Positions 11,125-21,162 are shown, counted from the first letter of the stretch. The stretch is DNA of 64,000 bases from Dichotomicrobium thermohalophilum (GCF_003550175.1 NZ_QXDF01000001.1:706501-770500); one strand, 5' to 3'. Notes: generated from the letters alone by a model not told the origin. Translations and numbers: made by a program.

Positions 11125-11897
11125 TCGGAGAGGCTGCGCGCGCGCTCGTCGATTGCGTCCATGCCGAGCGCGAAGGTCTCGAACCAGCGTTCTTGCTCCA
11201 GAAACTCGCGGCAGGCCTCGTTGATGCCGCCCGGCGTCTCGTGAGCGCGGGGTAGCGCCTCCAGCGCGGCCGGATCGTGCCGCAGGGCAGTCTTCGAGAG
11301 CGCGGCGAACATCGCCATCACGTAATCCCGCGCCTGCGTGCGTGGCAGGTCACGCTCCTCCAGCCAGCCAATCGCCTCCTGCGACAGGCGAAAGAAGCTC
11401 GACATCAGCCCGCTCGCCGTGCTCAGCGCCGCCATCGCCGCGTCGCTTTCCGGCTCGATCAGCACGCCCAGCGGCGCGATGAGCTGGCGGACCTGTCCGA
11501 GCCCGGGGTAGAGCATTACCGGACCCTCAAGCTGCGCGATGGGCGGCAGCGGCGTAATCCGGCAGACTTCGACGCTCGGTCCGGTCAGCTCTTGCAGGGT
11601 GGCCACTTCCAGCCCCGCAACAAAGCTCGCGACAATCTGACCTTCGCGCAGTTGCAGGCTGCGAAGGACCTCCGTGGCCTGCTGCGGCATCACGCCGAGG
11701 AACAGGATGTCGCTGTTGTCCACGACCTCCTGGTTCGACTCTGCGCGGCGCACCCAGCGATAGCGCTGGGCGAGGTCCTGCGAGATTTCGGCCGAGCGCG
11801 GCGACACGACGATCGCGTTCGCGTCGCCCCAGGCTTTCGATATGCCGTGGATAACCGCAGCCGAAATCGCGCCCGTGCCGATAAAGCCAAGTCTCAA
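11121..11897 (-). CDS. Pyrroline-5-carboxylate reductase-like NAD(P)-dependent oxidoreductase
   Basis: A protein of about 258 residues with an N-terminal Rossmann fold (RLGFIGTGAISAAVIHGI) and a ProC-like C-terminal helical domain, including MFAALSKTAL and the ETPGGINEA segment typical of P5C reductases. I choose the TTG at 11897 because AAGGAG lies six bases upstream and the Rossmann motif then begins at residue 2; a longer TTG start at 11930 would overlap the TetR stop. It is downstream of the TetR gene, apparently in one unit. ProC makes proline from P5C. Beside betaine-demethylase genes, a role on a cyclic imino acid such as a proline-betaine product is possible but unproven. Confidence 0.75.
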   Translation of the reverse strand: MRLGFIGTGAISAAVIHGISKAWGDANAIVVSPRSAEISQDLAQRYRWVRRAESNQEVVDNSDILFLGVMPQQATEVLRSLQLREGQIVASFVAGLEVATLQELTGPSVEVCRITPLPPIAQLEGPVMLYPGLGQVRQLIAPLGVLIEPESDAAMAALSTASGLMSSFFRLSQEAIGWLEERDLPRTQARDYVMAMFAALSKTALRHDPAALEALPRAHETPGGINEACREFLEQERWFETFALGMDAIDERARSLSD

Positions 11898-11926
11898 GAC
11901 TCTCTCCTTGTTGTTCTTGCGGTCGC

Positions 11927-12562
11927 TCAAGCGCCGTCCAGCCGGGCGCGGTGCCGCGCCATGAAGCGGTCGATCTCGCTTTGCGATGGCGCGCGGCCTG
12001 TATAGGTCTCGACATAGGCGGGCATGCGGCGAATACGCTCGGCCAGTTCCTCTTCCGCCTTGATCGAGATGTAACCCACTTGCGTGAGGTAGATCGTGCT
12101 TGCGCGGATGTCGGCCTGATACGGGTCGAAACCGAAGCGGGCGAACATCGCGCGGATGGCCTGGATACGCTCGCTGTCAGTCTCGCGGAAAATCTCCTTC
12201 AGCTCCGGCGAGGTCTGCGACCAATTGCGCATGGCGAATTCGAGCCGGGCGTCAAACAATTCCGGGTCGATCCAGCAATCGAACAGGTTAAGCACCGCCT
12301 CGCAGATTGTCTCGGCGAACAGGCGAGTCTGGCGGATCAGGTTCCCGGTGTTCTTGTCGCGCCAATAGGCGATTAGCGCGTTGAGCAGCGCCTCCCGATC
12401 CTCGAAATGCCAGTAGAAACTCGTTCGGGAGACGTTGAGCGATTCCGCCAGTGGCATGACACGCACCGCCTCCACTCCGCCTTCGATGAGGGCCTCATAG
12501 GCGGCGTCGAGCCAGATGTCGCGGGTACCGCGCTGGGTCTGGACCGCTACCTTGTTCATCAT
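11927..12562 (-). CDS. TetR family transcriptional regulator
   Basis: A 211-residue regulator with the TetR DNA-binding domain at the N-terminus (residues about 12-60, including LAESLNVSRTSFYWHFEDRE) and a variable ligand-binding helical domain. It is transcribed divergently from the DgcA-like demethylase. The intervening DNA holds overlapping ATGTCG/CGACAT inverted repeats, the expected target of such a regulator. The ligand is probably the betaine substrate or a product (inference). Two adjacent ATG codons (12562 and 12559) are possible starts; no strong ribosome site distinguishes them. Confidence 0.88.
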   Translation of the reverse strand: MMNKVAVQTQRGTRDIWLDAAYEALIEGGVEAVRVMPLAESLNVSRTSFYWHFEDREALLNALIAYWRDKNTGNLIRQTRLFAETICEAVLNLFDCWIDPELFDARLEFAMRNWSQTSPELKEIFRETDSERIQAIRAMFARFGFDPYQADIRASTIYLTQVGYISIKAEEELAERIRRMPAYVETYTGRAPSQSEIDRFMARHRARLDGA

Positions 12563-12600
12563 TCAGGAAATACCAGCATCGGCGGGGAGCAGCAAACGAA

Positions 12601-12637
12601 TTGACACCTATGTCGTTTTTGTCGACATTTATGTCGA
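12601..12637 (+). promoter_or_regulatory. Probable TetR operator and promoter in the divergent intergenic region
   Basis: ATGTCG (12610-12615), CGACAT (12623-12628) and ATGTCG (12631-12636) form two overlapping inverted repeats with spacers of 7 and 2 bases. TTGACA at 12601-12606 is a perfect -35 hexamer on the + strand directly in front of them, although no good -10 is seen at 17 bases. Occupancy by the TetR protein would block the demethylase promoter. This 199-base gap otherwise contains no gene. Confidence 0.6.
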
Positions 12638-12761
12638 GTCGAGGATGGAAGGTGGCGTCCTCTCTCTCCTACAGTCGATTGAGAACCGGGATTGCCGGCA
12701 GGAGTCGGGCCGTTAGCCCTGCGTCGGTGCCGGCCGCCGTGGATGCGAAGGGGGCAAACGC

Positions 12762-14792
12762 ATGACGACAGATCCGCTGCTCCAACCGTATCAACTGAAG
12801 CATCTGCGGCTGAAGAACCGCGTCATGATCACCGCGCACGAGCCGGCCTATGCCGAGGAGGGCGTGCCGAAAGAACGTTACCGCGCCTATCACGAGGAGC
12901 GGGCGCGCGCCGGCGTCGGACTGACCATGACCGCCGGCTCGGCCTCGGTGTCGCGGGACAGCCCGCCGGCTTTCAACAACATCGCCGCGTGGAAGGACGA
13001 AGTCGTCCCGTGGATGCGCGAACTGGCCGATTCCTGCCATGAGCACGGCTGCGCGGTGATGATCCAGCTCACCCATCTCGGCCGGCGCACGCACTGGAGC
13101 AACGGCGACTGGCTGCCGGTCGTCTCGCCGTCGCATGCGCGCGAGCCGGCGCATCGCGCCTTCCCGAAGAAGATCGAGGACTGGGACATCGACCGCATCA
13201 TCAGCGACTACGCCGATGCGGCCGAGCGCATGAAAGAAGCCGGCCTGGACGGCATCGAGCTGCAGGCCTACGGCCACCTGATGGACAGCTTCTGGTCGCC
13301 GCGCACCAACGACCTCGATCCGCCTTATGGCGGCGATCTCGACAACCGGATGCGCTTTTCGATGGAGGTGCTGCGCGCCGTGCGCGAGCGCGTCGGGCCG
13401 GATTTCATTGTCGGCTTCCGCTACACCGCCGACGAGGTCGCCCCGGACGGGATCAGCGCGGAAGAGGGCCTGGAGATCTCCAGGCGCCTGCGCGACACGG
13501 GCATGGTCGATTTCCTCAACGTCATCCGCGGGCATATCGACACCGACCCCGGACTCACGGACGTGATTCCGGTGCAAGGGATGCGCAGCGCGCCGCATCT
13601 GGACTTCGCCGGGGCCGTCCGCGCCGAGACGGGGATGCCCGTTTTCCATGCCGCGCGCATCCCGGACATCGCCACGGCTCGCCACGCAGTTGCCGAGGGC
13701 AAGCTTGACCTCGTCGGCATGACCCGCGCCCACATGGCCGACCCGCACATCGTGCGCAAGATCGTCGAGGGCCGCGAGGACGACATCCGCCCCTGCGTCG
13801 GCGCGACCTTCTGCCTGGACCGCATCTACATGGGCGGCGAGGCGCTGTGCATCCACAACGCCGCGACCGGGCGCGAGCTGGAGATGCCGCACGAGATCGC
13901 GCCGGCGACGAAGCAGAAGCGCGTCGTGGTCGTCGGCGCTGGCCCGGCCGGGCTGGAGGCCGCGCGCGTGGCGGCGGAGCGCGGACATTCTGTCGTTGTT
14001 TTCGAAGCCGCGCCCGATCCCGGAGGGCAGATCCGCCTGACGGCCCAGAACCAGCGCCGGCGCGAGATGATGTCGATCATAGACTGGCGGATGGCGCAAT
14101 GCACCGCGCGCGACGTCGAATTCCGGTTTAACTCATGGGCCGAGGAAGAAGACGTGCTCGGCGAGTCGCCGGATGTGGTGATTGTGGCCACGGGCGGCAT
14201 GCCTCCCGACAACGTGCTGGAAGACGGAAACGAACTGGTGGTTTCGAGCTGGGACATCATCGCCGGCGACGCCAAGCCGGGCCGCAACGTGCTGCTCTAT
14301 GACGATGCGGGCGATCATGCCGCCATGCAGGCCGCCGAGACGATCGCGAACGCTGGTGGGCATGTCGAAGTCATGACGCCCGACCGCAGCCTGGCGGCGG
14401 ACGTGATGGGCATGAACCTGGTGCCCTATATGCGCGCGCTGCAGGACAAGGACGTGACCTTCACGCTGACCTACAGGCTGCACCGCGTCGAGCGGTCCGG
14501 GAACCAGCTCCGCGCGCATATCGGCAGCGATTACATGCCGCTGCATGAGACGCGGGAGTTCGATCAGATTGTCGTCAATCACGGGACGATCCCGCTCGAC
14601 GACATCTACTTCGCGCTCAAGCCCCATTCGGCGAATAACGGCGCGGTGGATTACGAGGCGCTGGTCGCCGGCCGGCCGCAACCGGTGAATGGCGCGGACG
14701 GCTTCCAGCTCTACCGGATCGGCGACGCCGTCTCCTCGCGGAGCACCCATGCCGCGATCTATGACGCGCTCCGGCTGGTCAAGGATATCTGA
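12762..14792 (+). CDS. DgcA-like dimethylglycine / N-methylproline demethylase (FMN, Fe-S, FAD flavoprotein)
   Basis: A 676-residue protein of the trimethylamine-dehydrogenase/2,4-dienoyl-CoA-reductase superfamily. It has an FMN TIM barrel (1-340), an Fe-S segment (345-363) and an ADP/FAD Rossmann module (GAGPAGLEAARVAAERGH, near 392) running to the end. The usual C-x2-C-x2-C-x11-C cluster is here Cys345, Ala348, Cys351, Cys363, so one ligand position is alanine. Within this superfamily the closest functional group by memory is DgcA (dimethylglycine demethylase) and the demethylase of proline betaine degradation. A Rieske oxygenase and its reductase follow at once, which supports successive N-demethylation of a betaine. 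The substrate is not decided by sequence. Confidence 0.8.
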   Translation: MTTDPLLQPYQLKHLRLKNRVMITAHEPAYAEEGVPKERYRAYHEERARAGVGLTMTAGSASVSRDSPPAFNNIAAWKDEVVPWMRELADSCHEHGCAVMIQLTHLGRRTHWSNGDWLPVVSPSHAREPAHRAFPKKIEDWDIDRIISDYADAAERMKEAGLDGIELQAYGHLMDSFWSPRTNDLDPPYGGDLDNRMRFSMEVLRAVRERVGPDFIVGFRYTADEVAPDGISAEEGLEISRRLRDTGMVDFLNVIRGHIDTDPGLTDVIPVQGMRSAPHLDFAGAVRAETGMPVFHAARIPDIATARHAVAEGKLDLVGMTRAHMADPHIVRKIVEGREDDIRPCVGATFCLDRIYMGGEALCIHNAATGRELEMPHEIAPATKQKRVVVVGAGPAGLEAARVAAERGHSVVVFEAAPDPGGQIRLTAQNQRRREMMSIIDWRMAQCTARDVEFRFNSWAEEEDVLGESPDVVIVATGGMPPDNVLEDGNELVVSSWDIIAGDAKPGRNVLLYDDAGDHAAMQAAETIANAGGHVEVMTPDRSLAADVMGMNLVPYMRALQDKDVTFTLTYRLHRVERSGNQLRAHIGSDYMPLHETREFDQIVVNHGTIPLDDIYFALKPHSANNGAVDYEALVAGRPQPVNGADGFQLYRIGDAVSSRSTHAAIYDALRLVKDI

Positions 14793-14812
14793 ACGGTTCT
14801 CGTGGTGGATGA

Positions 14813-16066
<1,254 letters not shown>

Positions 16067-16070
16067 GCCG

Positions 16071-17144
16071 ATGATCCCACTGCCGCGCGAAGACACGCCC
16101 TCCTGGGACGATAGCGAGCCGTTGGAGTGCGTGATGGTGATCCCGGAGGCGCCGAACGTGCGCACCTTCGCGTTTCGCGCGCCCTCGGGCCGGTGGTTCC
16201 GCTACAAGGCCGGCCAGTTCATCACGCTGGAGCTCCCGGTGCCCGGCGGCCCGCTCTACCGCACCTACACGATCTCCACCAGCCCGTCGCGCTCCCTGTC
16301 GATCTCGGTGACAGTGAAGGCGCAGCCGAACAGCATCGGCTCGCGCTGGATGATCGACAATCTCAAGCCAGGCGACCGGATCCGCGCCTATGGGCCGGCG
16401 GGCATCTTCACGCTACCGCCCCAGCCGGACGGGAAATACCTGTTCATCGCGGCCGGCTCCGGCGTGACGCCGATGATGTCGATGACCGGTTACCTGTTCG
16501 ACCGGGGCGAGCAACCCGACGTGACGCTGATTGTCTGCGCGCGCCGCCCCTCTGAGCTGATCTTCCGTCGGCGGCTGGAGCACATGGCCGAGCGGATGCC
16601 GGGGCTGAAGCTGCATTACGTCGTCAGCGAGGAAGACCCCTACGACGTCTGGACCGGCTATCGCGGGCGCTTCAACCAGCTCATGCTCAGCATCATGGCC
16701 CCGGACTACCTGGAGCGGGAGGTCTATTGCTGCGGGCCGGAAGGTTTCATGCAGTCGGTGCGCGAGATGCTCTATTCGCTCGGCTACGACATGGAGAACT
16801 ACCGCCAGGAGAGCTTCCACGCGCCGGTGGAGAGCGAGGAAGAGGCGCCGGAGATCGAGGACATCGTCCCGCAGGAGGAGGCCAAGGCCGAGATCGTCTT
16901 TGCCGAGTCGGGTCACACGGCGACCTGTCTGGAGACCGATACCATCCTGGCGGTGGCCCGTAACTCCGGCCTTGTCATCCCGTCTGGTTGCACCTTCGGC
17001 GTTTGCGGCACCTGCAAGGTGAAGAAGCGCGCGGGCGAGGTGCATATGGTGCACAACGGCGGGATCAGCGAGGAAGACATTGAGGCGGGCTATATCCTCG
17101 CTTGCTGCTCCAACCCGATCGGGCGCGTCGAGGTCGAAGCCTAG
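16071..17144 (+). CDS. Hybrid ferredoxin reductase, GbcB/Stc4-like
   Basis: This 357-residue protein passes NAD(P)H electrons to the Rieske oxygenase. It has an N-terminal FAD domain (YRTYTISTSPS gives the RxYS/T flavin motif), an NAD domain (IAAGSGVTPMMSM, YCCGPEGFM) and a C-terminal plant-type 2Fe-2S domain (CTFGVCGTC and a final Cys in ACCS, about 305-345). The order FAD, NAD, ferredoxin is that of GbcB. It is the last gene of the module. Its TAG stop shares the CTAG at 17141-17144 with the stop of phnL on the other strand. Confidence 0.87.
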   Translation: MIPLPREDTPSWDDSEPLECVMVIPEAPNVRTFAFRAPSGRWFRYKAGQFITLELPVPGGPLYRTYTISTSPSRSLSISVTVKAQPNSIGSRWMIDNLKPGDRIRAYGPAGIFTLPPQPDGKYLFIAAGSGVTPMMSMTGYLFDRGEQPDVTLIVCARRPSELIFRRRLEHMAERMPGLKLHYVVSEEDPYDVWTGYRGRFNQLMLSIMAPDYLEREVYCCGPEGFMQSVREMLYSLGYDMENYRQESFHAPVESEEEAPEIEDIVPQEEAKAEIVFAESGHTATCLETDTILAVARNSGLVIPSGCTFGVCGTCKVKKRAGEVHMVHNGGISEEDIEAGYILACCSNPIGRVEVEA

Positions 17145-17848
17145 GCGGTCTGGGCCTGCGCGGAAAAGCGGGTGACGTCGACGACGCGGTCGGCGATGGT
17201 GTCACGGACCTGCGCATCATGGAAAATGCCGAGGATGGCCGCCCCGGCGTCGCGCCGCTCGCGGATGAGCGCCACGGCGCGGTCGCGGCTTTCGGCGTCG
17301 AGTGAGGCGGTTGGCTCGTCCAGCAGCAGGATCGGATGCTCAGCCGCCAGCCCGCGCGCCAGGTTCACGCGCTGCTGCTCGCCGCCGGAGAAGGTCGCGG
17401 GCGGCAGGCTCCACAGCCGTCCCGGCACGTTCAGCCGATCGAGCAGCCCCTCCGCACGCGTCATTGCCGCATCGGCCTCCAGCCCGGCATCCCGCGCGGC
17501 CGCGGCCACCAGCTCGCGCGCCGGCACCCTTGGAATCGCCCGCAGGAACTGGCTGACATAGCCGAGCGTGCGCCGGCGCAGCGCCAGCAGTCGGCGCGGA
17601 TCGGCCCGCGCGACGTCGACCCATTCGCTGCCGTCGCGCAGCCAGATCGCCCCGGCATCCGCGCGGTAATTGCCGTAAATCATCTTCAGGATCGACGACT
17701 TGCCCGCGCCCGACGGTCCGCCCAGCGCCACGCACTCGCCCGGCGCGACCGCGAACGCCACACCCCGCACAACCGGCAACTCCGCGCCGCCGCGCAAGTG
17801 CATCGTGAAGGTCTTCGCCACGCCCTCAAGCCGGATCGCCGCGTCCAT
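17141..17848 (-). CDS. phnL: Carbon-phosphorus lyase system ATP-binding protein PhnL
   Basis: A 235-residue ABC-type ATPase of the C-P lyase cluster with Walker A GPSGAGKSS, signature FSGGEQQRVNLARG and Walker B ILLLDEPTASLD. PhnL binds the PhnK subunit of the core complex rather than a membrane permease. In E. coli PhnL is followed by PhnM; here the operon ends with phnL and meets the betaine operon head-on. The gap to phnK is three bases. The identification rests on the motif set and on the gene order. Confidence 0.93.
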   Translation of the reverse strand: MDAAIRLEGVAKTFTMHLRGGAELPVVRGVAFAVAPGECVALGGPSGAGKSSILKMIYGNYRADAGAIWLRDGSEWVDVARADPRRLLALRRRTLGYVSQFLRAIPRVPARELVAAAARDAGLEADAAMTRAEGLLDRLNVPGRLWSLPPATFSGGEQQRVNLARGLAAEHPILLLDEPTASLDAESRDRAVALIRERRDAGAAILGIFHDAQVRDTIADRVVDVTRFSAQAQTA

Positions 17849-17851
17849 TCG

Positions 17852-18628
17852 CTACCCCTGCAACACCGAGGAGACCAGAAGCTGCGTATACGGCGCGCGC
17901 GGGTCGTCCAGCACCTGATCGGTGAGGCCCGTCTCGATCACGCGGCCCTCGCGCATGACCATGATCCGGTGGGACAAGAGCCGCGCCACGGCCAGATCAT
18001 GCGTGACGATGATCGCCGCCAGCCCGGTCTCGCTCGCCAGCCCGCGGATCAGGTCCAGCAGCCGCGCCTGCACCGAGACATCAAGCCCGCCGGTCGGCTC
18101 GTCCATGAACACCAGGCGCGGGCGCGTCACCATGTTCTTGGCGATCTGCAGGCGCTGGCGCATCCCCCCGGAAAAGGTCTCGGGCCGGTCGTCGATGCGG
18201 CCGGTGTCGATCTCCACGCGCCCGAGCCAGTCCGCCGCCGCGCCGCGAATGTTGCCATAGTGCCGCCAGCCGACCGCCATCAGCCGCTCGCCGACATTGC
18301 CGCCCGCCGAAACGCGCATCCGCAGGCCCTCGCGCGGGTCCTGATGGATGAAGCCCCAGTCGGTGCGCAGCAGCATCCGCCGATCGGCTTCGCTCAAGGC
18401 GAGAAGGTCGCGGGTCTGGCCGTCGCGGCCGCGATAGGTGATCTGCCCGCGCGTCGGCGCAAGCTGGGTCGAGAGCAGGCCGAGCAGCGTCGTCTTGCCG
18501 GAACCGGACTCGCCGACAACCGCCAGCACCTCGCCCGCATAGACCTCTAGGTCGACATTCGCGCAGCCGAGCCGCGCGCCGTAGTAGCGCGTCAGCCCCT
18601 CGGCCCGCAGCAGCGGCGTCTCATCCAT
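17852..18628 (-). CDS. phnK: Carbon-phosphorus lyase system ATP-binding protein PhnK
   Basis: A 258-residue ABC-type ATPase with Walker A GESGSGKTT, signature FSGGMRQRLQIAKN and Walker B LVFMDEPTGGLDV. In E. coli PhnK docks on the PhnGHIJ core via PhnJ. It resembles the oligopeptide-type ATPases, but its position directly after phnJ (4-base gap) and before phnL settles the call. The ATG start at 18628 fits the usual N-terminus (PLLRAEGLTRYYG). Confidence 0.93.
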   Translation of the reverse strand: MDETPLLRAEGLTRYYGARLGCANVDLEVYAGEVLAVVGESGSGKTTLLGLLSTQLAPTRGQITYRGRDGQTRDLLALSEADRRMLLRTDWGFIHQDPREGLRMRVSAGGNVGERLMAVGWRHYGNIRGAAADWLGRVEIDTGRIDDRPETFSGGMRQRLQIAKNMVTRPRLVFMDEPTGGLDVSVQARLLDLIRGLASETGLAAIIVTHDLAVARLLSHRIMVMREGRVIETGLTDQVLDDPRAPYTQLLVSSVLQG

Positions 18629-18632
18629 CGGT

Positions 18633-19466
18633 CTACTCCCCGCGCCGCGCCTCGCAATAATCGGTGTCGGAGCAGACGAACATGCGCCCGCCCTTGTCGT
18701 CCGTCACGACCTCGTCGAGATAAACGCCTTCCGCCCCGCACAGCGCGCATGGCTGATCGAAGCGGGTGCGCTCGAACGGGTGATCCTCGAAATCCAGGCT
18801 TTCCACGCGCGTGAAGGGCGGCAGCGCGTAAATCCGCTGCTCGCGGCCCGCGCCGAAAAGCTGCAGCGCCGGGCAATTGTCCATCTTCGGGTTGTCGAAT
18901 TTCGGGATGGGCGATGGGTCCATCACGTAGCGCCCGGCGATCTTCACCGGATAGGCGTAGGTGGTGGCGATGTGGCCGTGGCGCGCGATGTCCTCGTAGA
19001 GCTTGACATGCATCAGGCCGTAATCTTCCAGCGCGTGCATCTGGCGCGTCTCGCTCTCGCGCGGCTCCAGGAAACGCAGCGGCTCGGGGATCGGCACCTG
19101 ATAGACGAGGATCTGGCCAGCAGCCAGCGGCGTTTCCGGGATGCGATGGCGCGTCTGGATGATGGTCGCGTCGGCGGTGCGGGTGGTCGTTGCGACGCCG
19201 GCGGTGCGCTCGAAGAACTTGCGGATCGAGACGGCGTTCGTGGTGTCGTCCGCGCCCTGGTCGATCACCTTGAGCGTGTCGTCCGGCCCGATCACCGACG
19301 CCGTGACCTGCACGCCGCCCGTGCCCCAGCCATAGGGCATCGGCATCTCGCGGCTGGCGAACGGCACTTGGTAGCCGGGGATTGCGATCGCCTTGAGGAT
19401 CGCGCGCCGGACCATGCGCTTGGTCTGCTCGTCGAGATAGGCGAAGTTGTAGGCCGGGGCGCTCAT
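18633..19466 (-). CDS. phnJ: Alpha-D-ribose 1-methylphosphonate 5-phosphate C-P lyase PhnJ
   Basis: This 277-residue radical-SAM enzyme breaks the carbon-phosphorus bond. The four cysteines of E. coli PhnJ (241, 244, 266, 272) are present with exactly the same spacing: PCALCG, then 22 residues on FVCSDTDYC. The N-terminal glycine region GYQVPFASREMPMPYGWGTG is also intact. The ATG at 19466 is chosen because it overlaps the phnI stop (ATGA) and gives the usual start YNFAYLDEQTKRM. The enzyme acts on the product of PhnI, yielding the hydrocarbon and a cyclic phosphate. All visible active-site elements are intact. Confidence 0.97.
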   Translation of the reverse strand: MSAPAYNFAYLDEQTKRMVRRAILKAIAIPGYQVPFASREMPMPYGWGTGGVQVTASVIGPDDTLKVIDQGADDTTNAVSIRKFFERTAGVATTTRTADATIIQTRHRIPETPLAAGQILVYQVPIPEPLRFLEPRESETRQMHALEDYGLMHVKLYEDIARHGHIATTYAYPVKIAGRYVMDPSPIPKFDNPKMDNCPALQLFGAGREQRIYALPPFTRVESLDFEDHPFERTRFDQPCALCGAEGVYLDEVVTDDKGGRMFVCSDTDYCEARRGE

Positions 19467-20578
19467 TCGGCGGCCTCGCTGCTCGGCTGTTCGCCTTCCG
19501 CGCGCCGCTCTTCCCACTCCTTGCGGAGCTGGCGCACCAGCGCGAGTTCGGCCTGGAAGTCCACGTAATGCGGCAGCTTGAGATGCTCGACGAAGCCCGT
19601 CGCCTGGACATTGTCGGCGTGGCTGAGCACGAATTCGGCGTCCTGCGCCGGGGCGGTCACCGGCTCGCCCAGTTCCTCGGCGCGCAGGGCGCGGTCGACC
19701 ATCGCCATCGACATCGCCTTGCGCTCGCTGTGCCCGAAGGTCAGGCCGTAGCCGCGCGTGAATTGCGGCGGCGCTTCCGCAGAGCCGGCGAACTGGTTGA
19801 CCATCTCGCACTCCGTGAGCGTGACCTCGCCGAGCGGTACCTCGAAGCCAAGCTCTTCCGGCACGAAGGACGCTTCGACCGTGCCCATGCGGATTTCCCC
19901 GGCGAACGGGTGCGTGCGCCCATAGCCGCGCTGTGTGGAGTAGCCGAGCGCGAGCAGGAAACCTTCGTCGCCGCGTGCGAGCGCCTGCAGCCGAAGATCG
20001 CGCGGGGCGGGGAAGTCGAGCGCGCCACGCGTGACGTCGTTCACCTCCGCGCCGCTCGGCGGCTCGTTCTGCTCGATCAGCCCCTGGCGGCCGAGCAGTG
20101 AACAGACATGCGGCGCGGGCTCCGGCGGCTCCGGTGCAGGCTCCGACTTGGTCGCGGCGGCCTGGCTCTCGCCCTCCATGAGCGACGGGTCGAGCAGCCG
20201 GTGCGTGTAGTCAAAGGTTGGCCCGAGCACCTGCCCGCCGGGCAAGTCCTTGAAGGTCGCTGAAATGCGTCGCCGGATCGACATGTCGGCGGTGTCGACC
20301 GGCTCGGAATAGCCAAAGCGCGGCAGTGTGGTGCGGAACGCGCGGGCGAGAAAGATCGCCTCGATGAGATCGCCGCGCGCCTGCTTGATCGCCAGCGCGG
20401 CGAGGTCGGGGGCGTACAGCGACGCCTCGCACATGACTCGGTCGACCGACAGGCTGAGCTGCTCGCGGATTTGCGCGACCGTGATCTCCGGCACCGCAGG
20501 ATCGCCCCGCCGCGTCTTCGCCAGCAACTCGTGCGCTGCCGCGATCGCCGCTTCGCCGCCTTTGGCCGCGACATACAT
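19463..20578 (-). CDS. phnI: C-P lyase core subunit PhnI (nucleosidase / phosphonate transferase)
   Basis: A protein of 371 residues, close to the E. coli length of 354. PhnI, with PhnG, H and L, displaces adenine from ATP with the phosphonate. It begins MYVAAKGGEAAI and contains the conserved LARAFRTTLPRFGYSEP and ALGYSTQRGYGRTHPF segments. A Pro/Glu-rich stretch near residues 145-160 (PAPEPPEPAP) is a likely linker absent from E. coli. Its ATG shares a base with the phnH stop (TGATG), showing tight translational coupling. Confidence 0.95.
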   Translation of the reverse strand: MYVAAKGGEAAIAAAHELLAKTRRGDPAVPEITVAQIREQLSLSVDRVMCEASLYAPDLAALAIKQARGDLIEAIFLARAFRTTLPRFGYSEPVDTADMSIRRRISATFKDLPGGQVLGPTFDYTHRLLDPSLMEGESQAAATKSEPAPEPPEPAPHVCSLLGRQGLIEQNEPPSGAEVNDVTRGALDFPAPRDLRLQALARGDEGFLLALGYSTQRGYGRTHPFAGEIRMGTVEASFVPEELGFEVPLGEVTLTECEMVNQFAGSAEAPPQFTRGYGLTFGHSERKAMSMAMVDRALRAEELGEPVTAPAQDAEFVLSHADNVQATGFVEHLKLPHYVDFQAELALVRQLRKEWEERRAEGEQPSSEAAE

Positions 20579-21162
20579 CAGCCCGTCTCCACGATCTCCG
20601 TGCTGCGGGGCAGGGCCGCGATCTGGCCGTTGCCCGCAAAAATGATATCGACACCCTGCGGGAAGCGCGCATGGTTGTCGCGCCACTGCTTGATGAAATC
20701 CTCCGGGAGCGGGCCGGCGCTGAACCGCGTTTCGCCCTCGATACCCGGGCCGGTCAGGCGCCACTCGTGCTGGAATTCTTTGACCTGGATAATCGCCGTC
20801 GCGGAACGGTCGGGATAATCCGGCGTGCCCGGCGCGAAGGTCGAAAGCGCGGGCGCGTTATGCGTATCAGTGATGACAGCAAAGTCGGCCAGCGCCGGAT
20901 CGTCAATCAGCCGCGCGCCGGTATGAAAGCGCAGGAACTGTGCGGCCGTGACATCGACGCCTGTATCGCTCCAGACCTTCGTTTCGTAGTCGGCCAGTGT
21001 CAGCAGCACCGCGGCGGCTGCCGCATTGAGCGGGGCGGGCGGGGCGAATCCGACATCGACGTCGACAATCTGACCAGGTTGCGCCATTGCGCTCATCACG
21101 GCGCGAAACGCCTGCTGGCTCTCGTGCGCCGGATCCGTGAAGGCGCGAAAGACCATGTTCAT
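20578..21162 (-). CDS. phnH: C-P lyase core subunit PhnH
   Basis: This 194-residue subunit of the PhnGHIJ core complex starts with the typical region VFRAFTDPAHESQQAFRAVMSAMAQPG and includes LADYETKVW and GPGIEGETRF. PhnH is a catalytically silent PLP-transferase-fold protein needed for assembly. It overlaps phnG by four bases upstream and phnI by one base downstream. Confidence 0.94.
   Translation of the reverse strand: MNMVFRAFTDPAHESQQAFRAVMSAMAQPGQIVDVDVGFAPPAPLNAAAAAVLLTLADYETKVWSDTGVDVTAAQFLRFHTGARLIDDPALADFAVITDTHNAPALSTFAPGTPDYPDRSATAIIQVKEFQHEWRLTGPGIEGETRFSAGPLPEDFIKQWRDNHARFPQGVDIIFAGNGQIAALPRSTEIVETG

Noticed and set aside
12607-12629. Complete sigma-70 promoter built on TTGACA at 12601
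   Set aside because: The -35 is perfect but no acceptable -10 hexamer occurs 16-18 bases later, so I claim only a promoter/operator region.
18633-19811. 392-residue version of PhnJ
   Set aside because: Upstream codons are a shadow of phnI. The normal PhnJ N-terminus begins at 19466 with an ATGA overlap with phnI.
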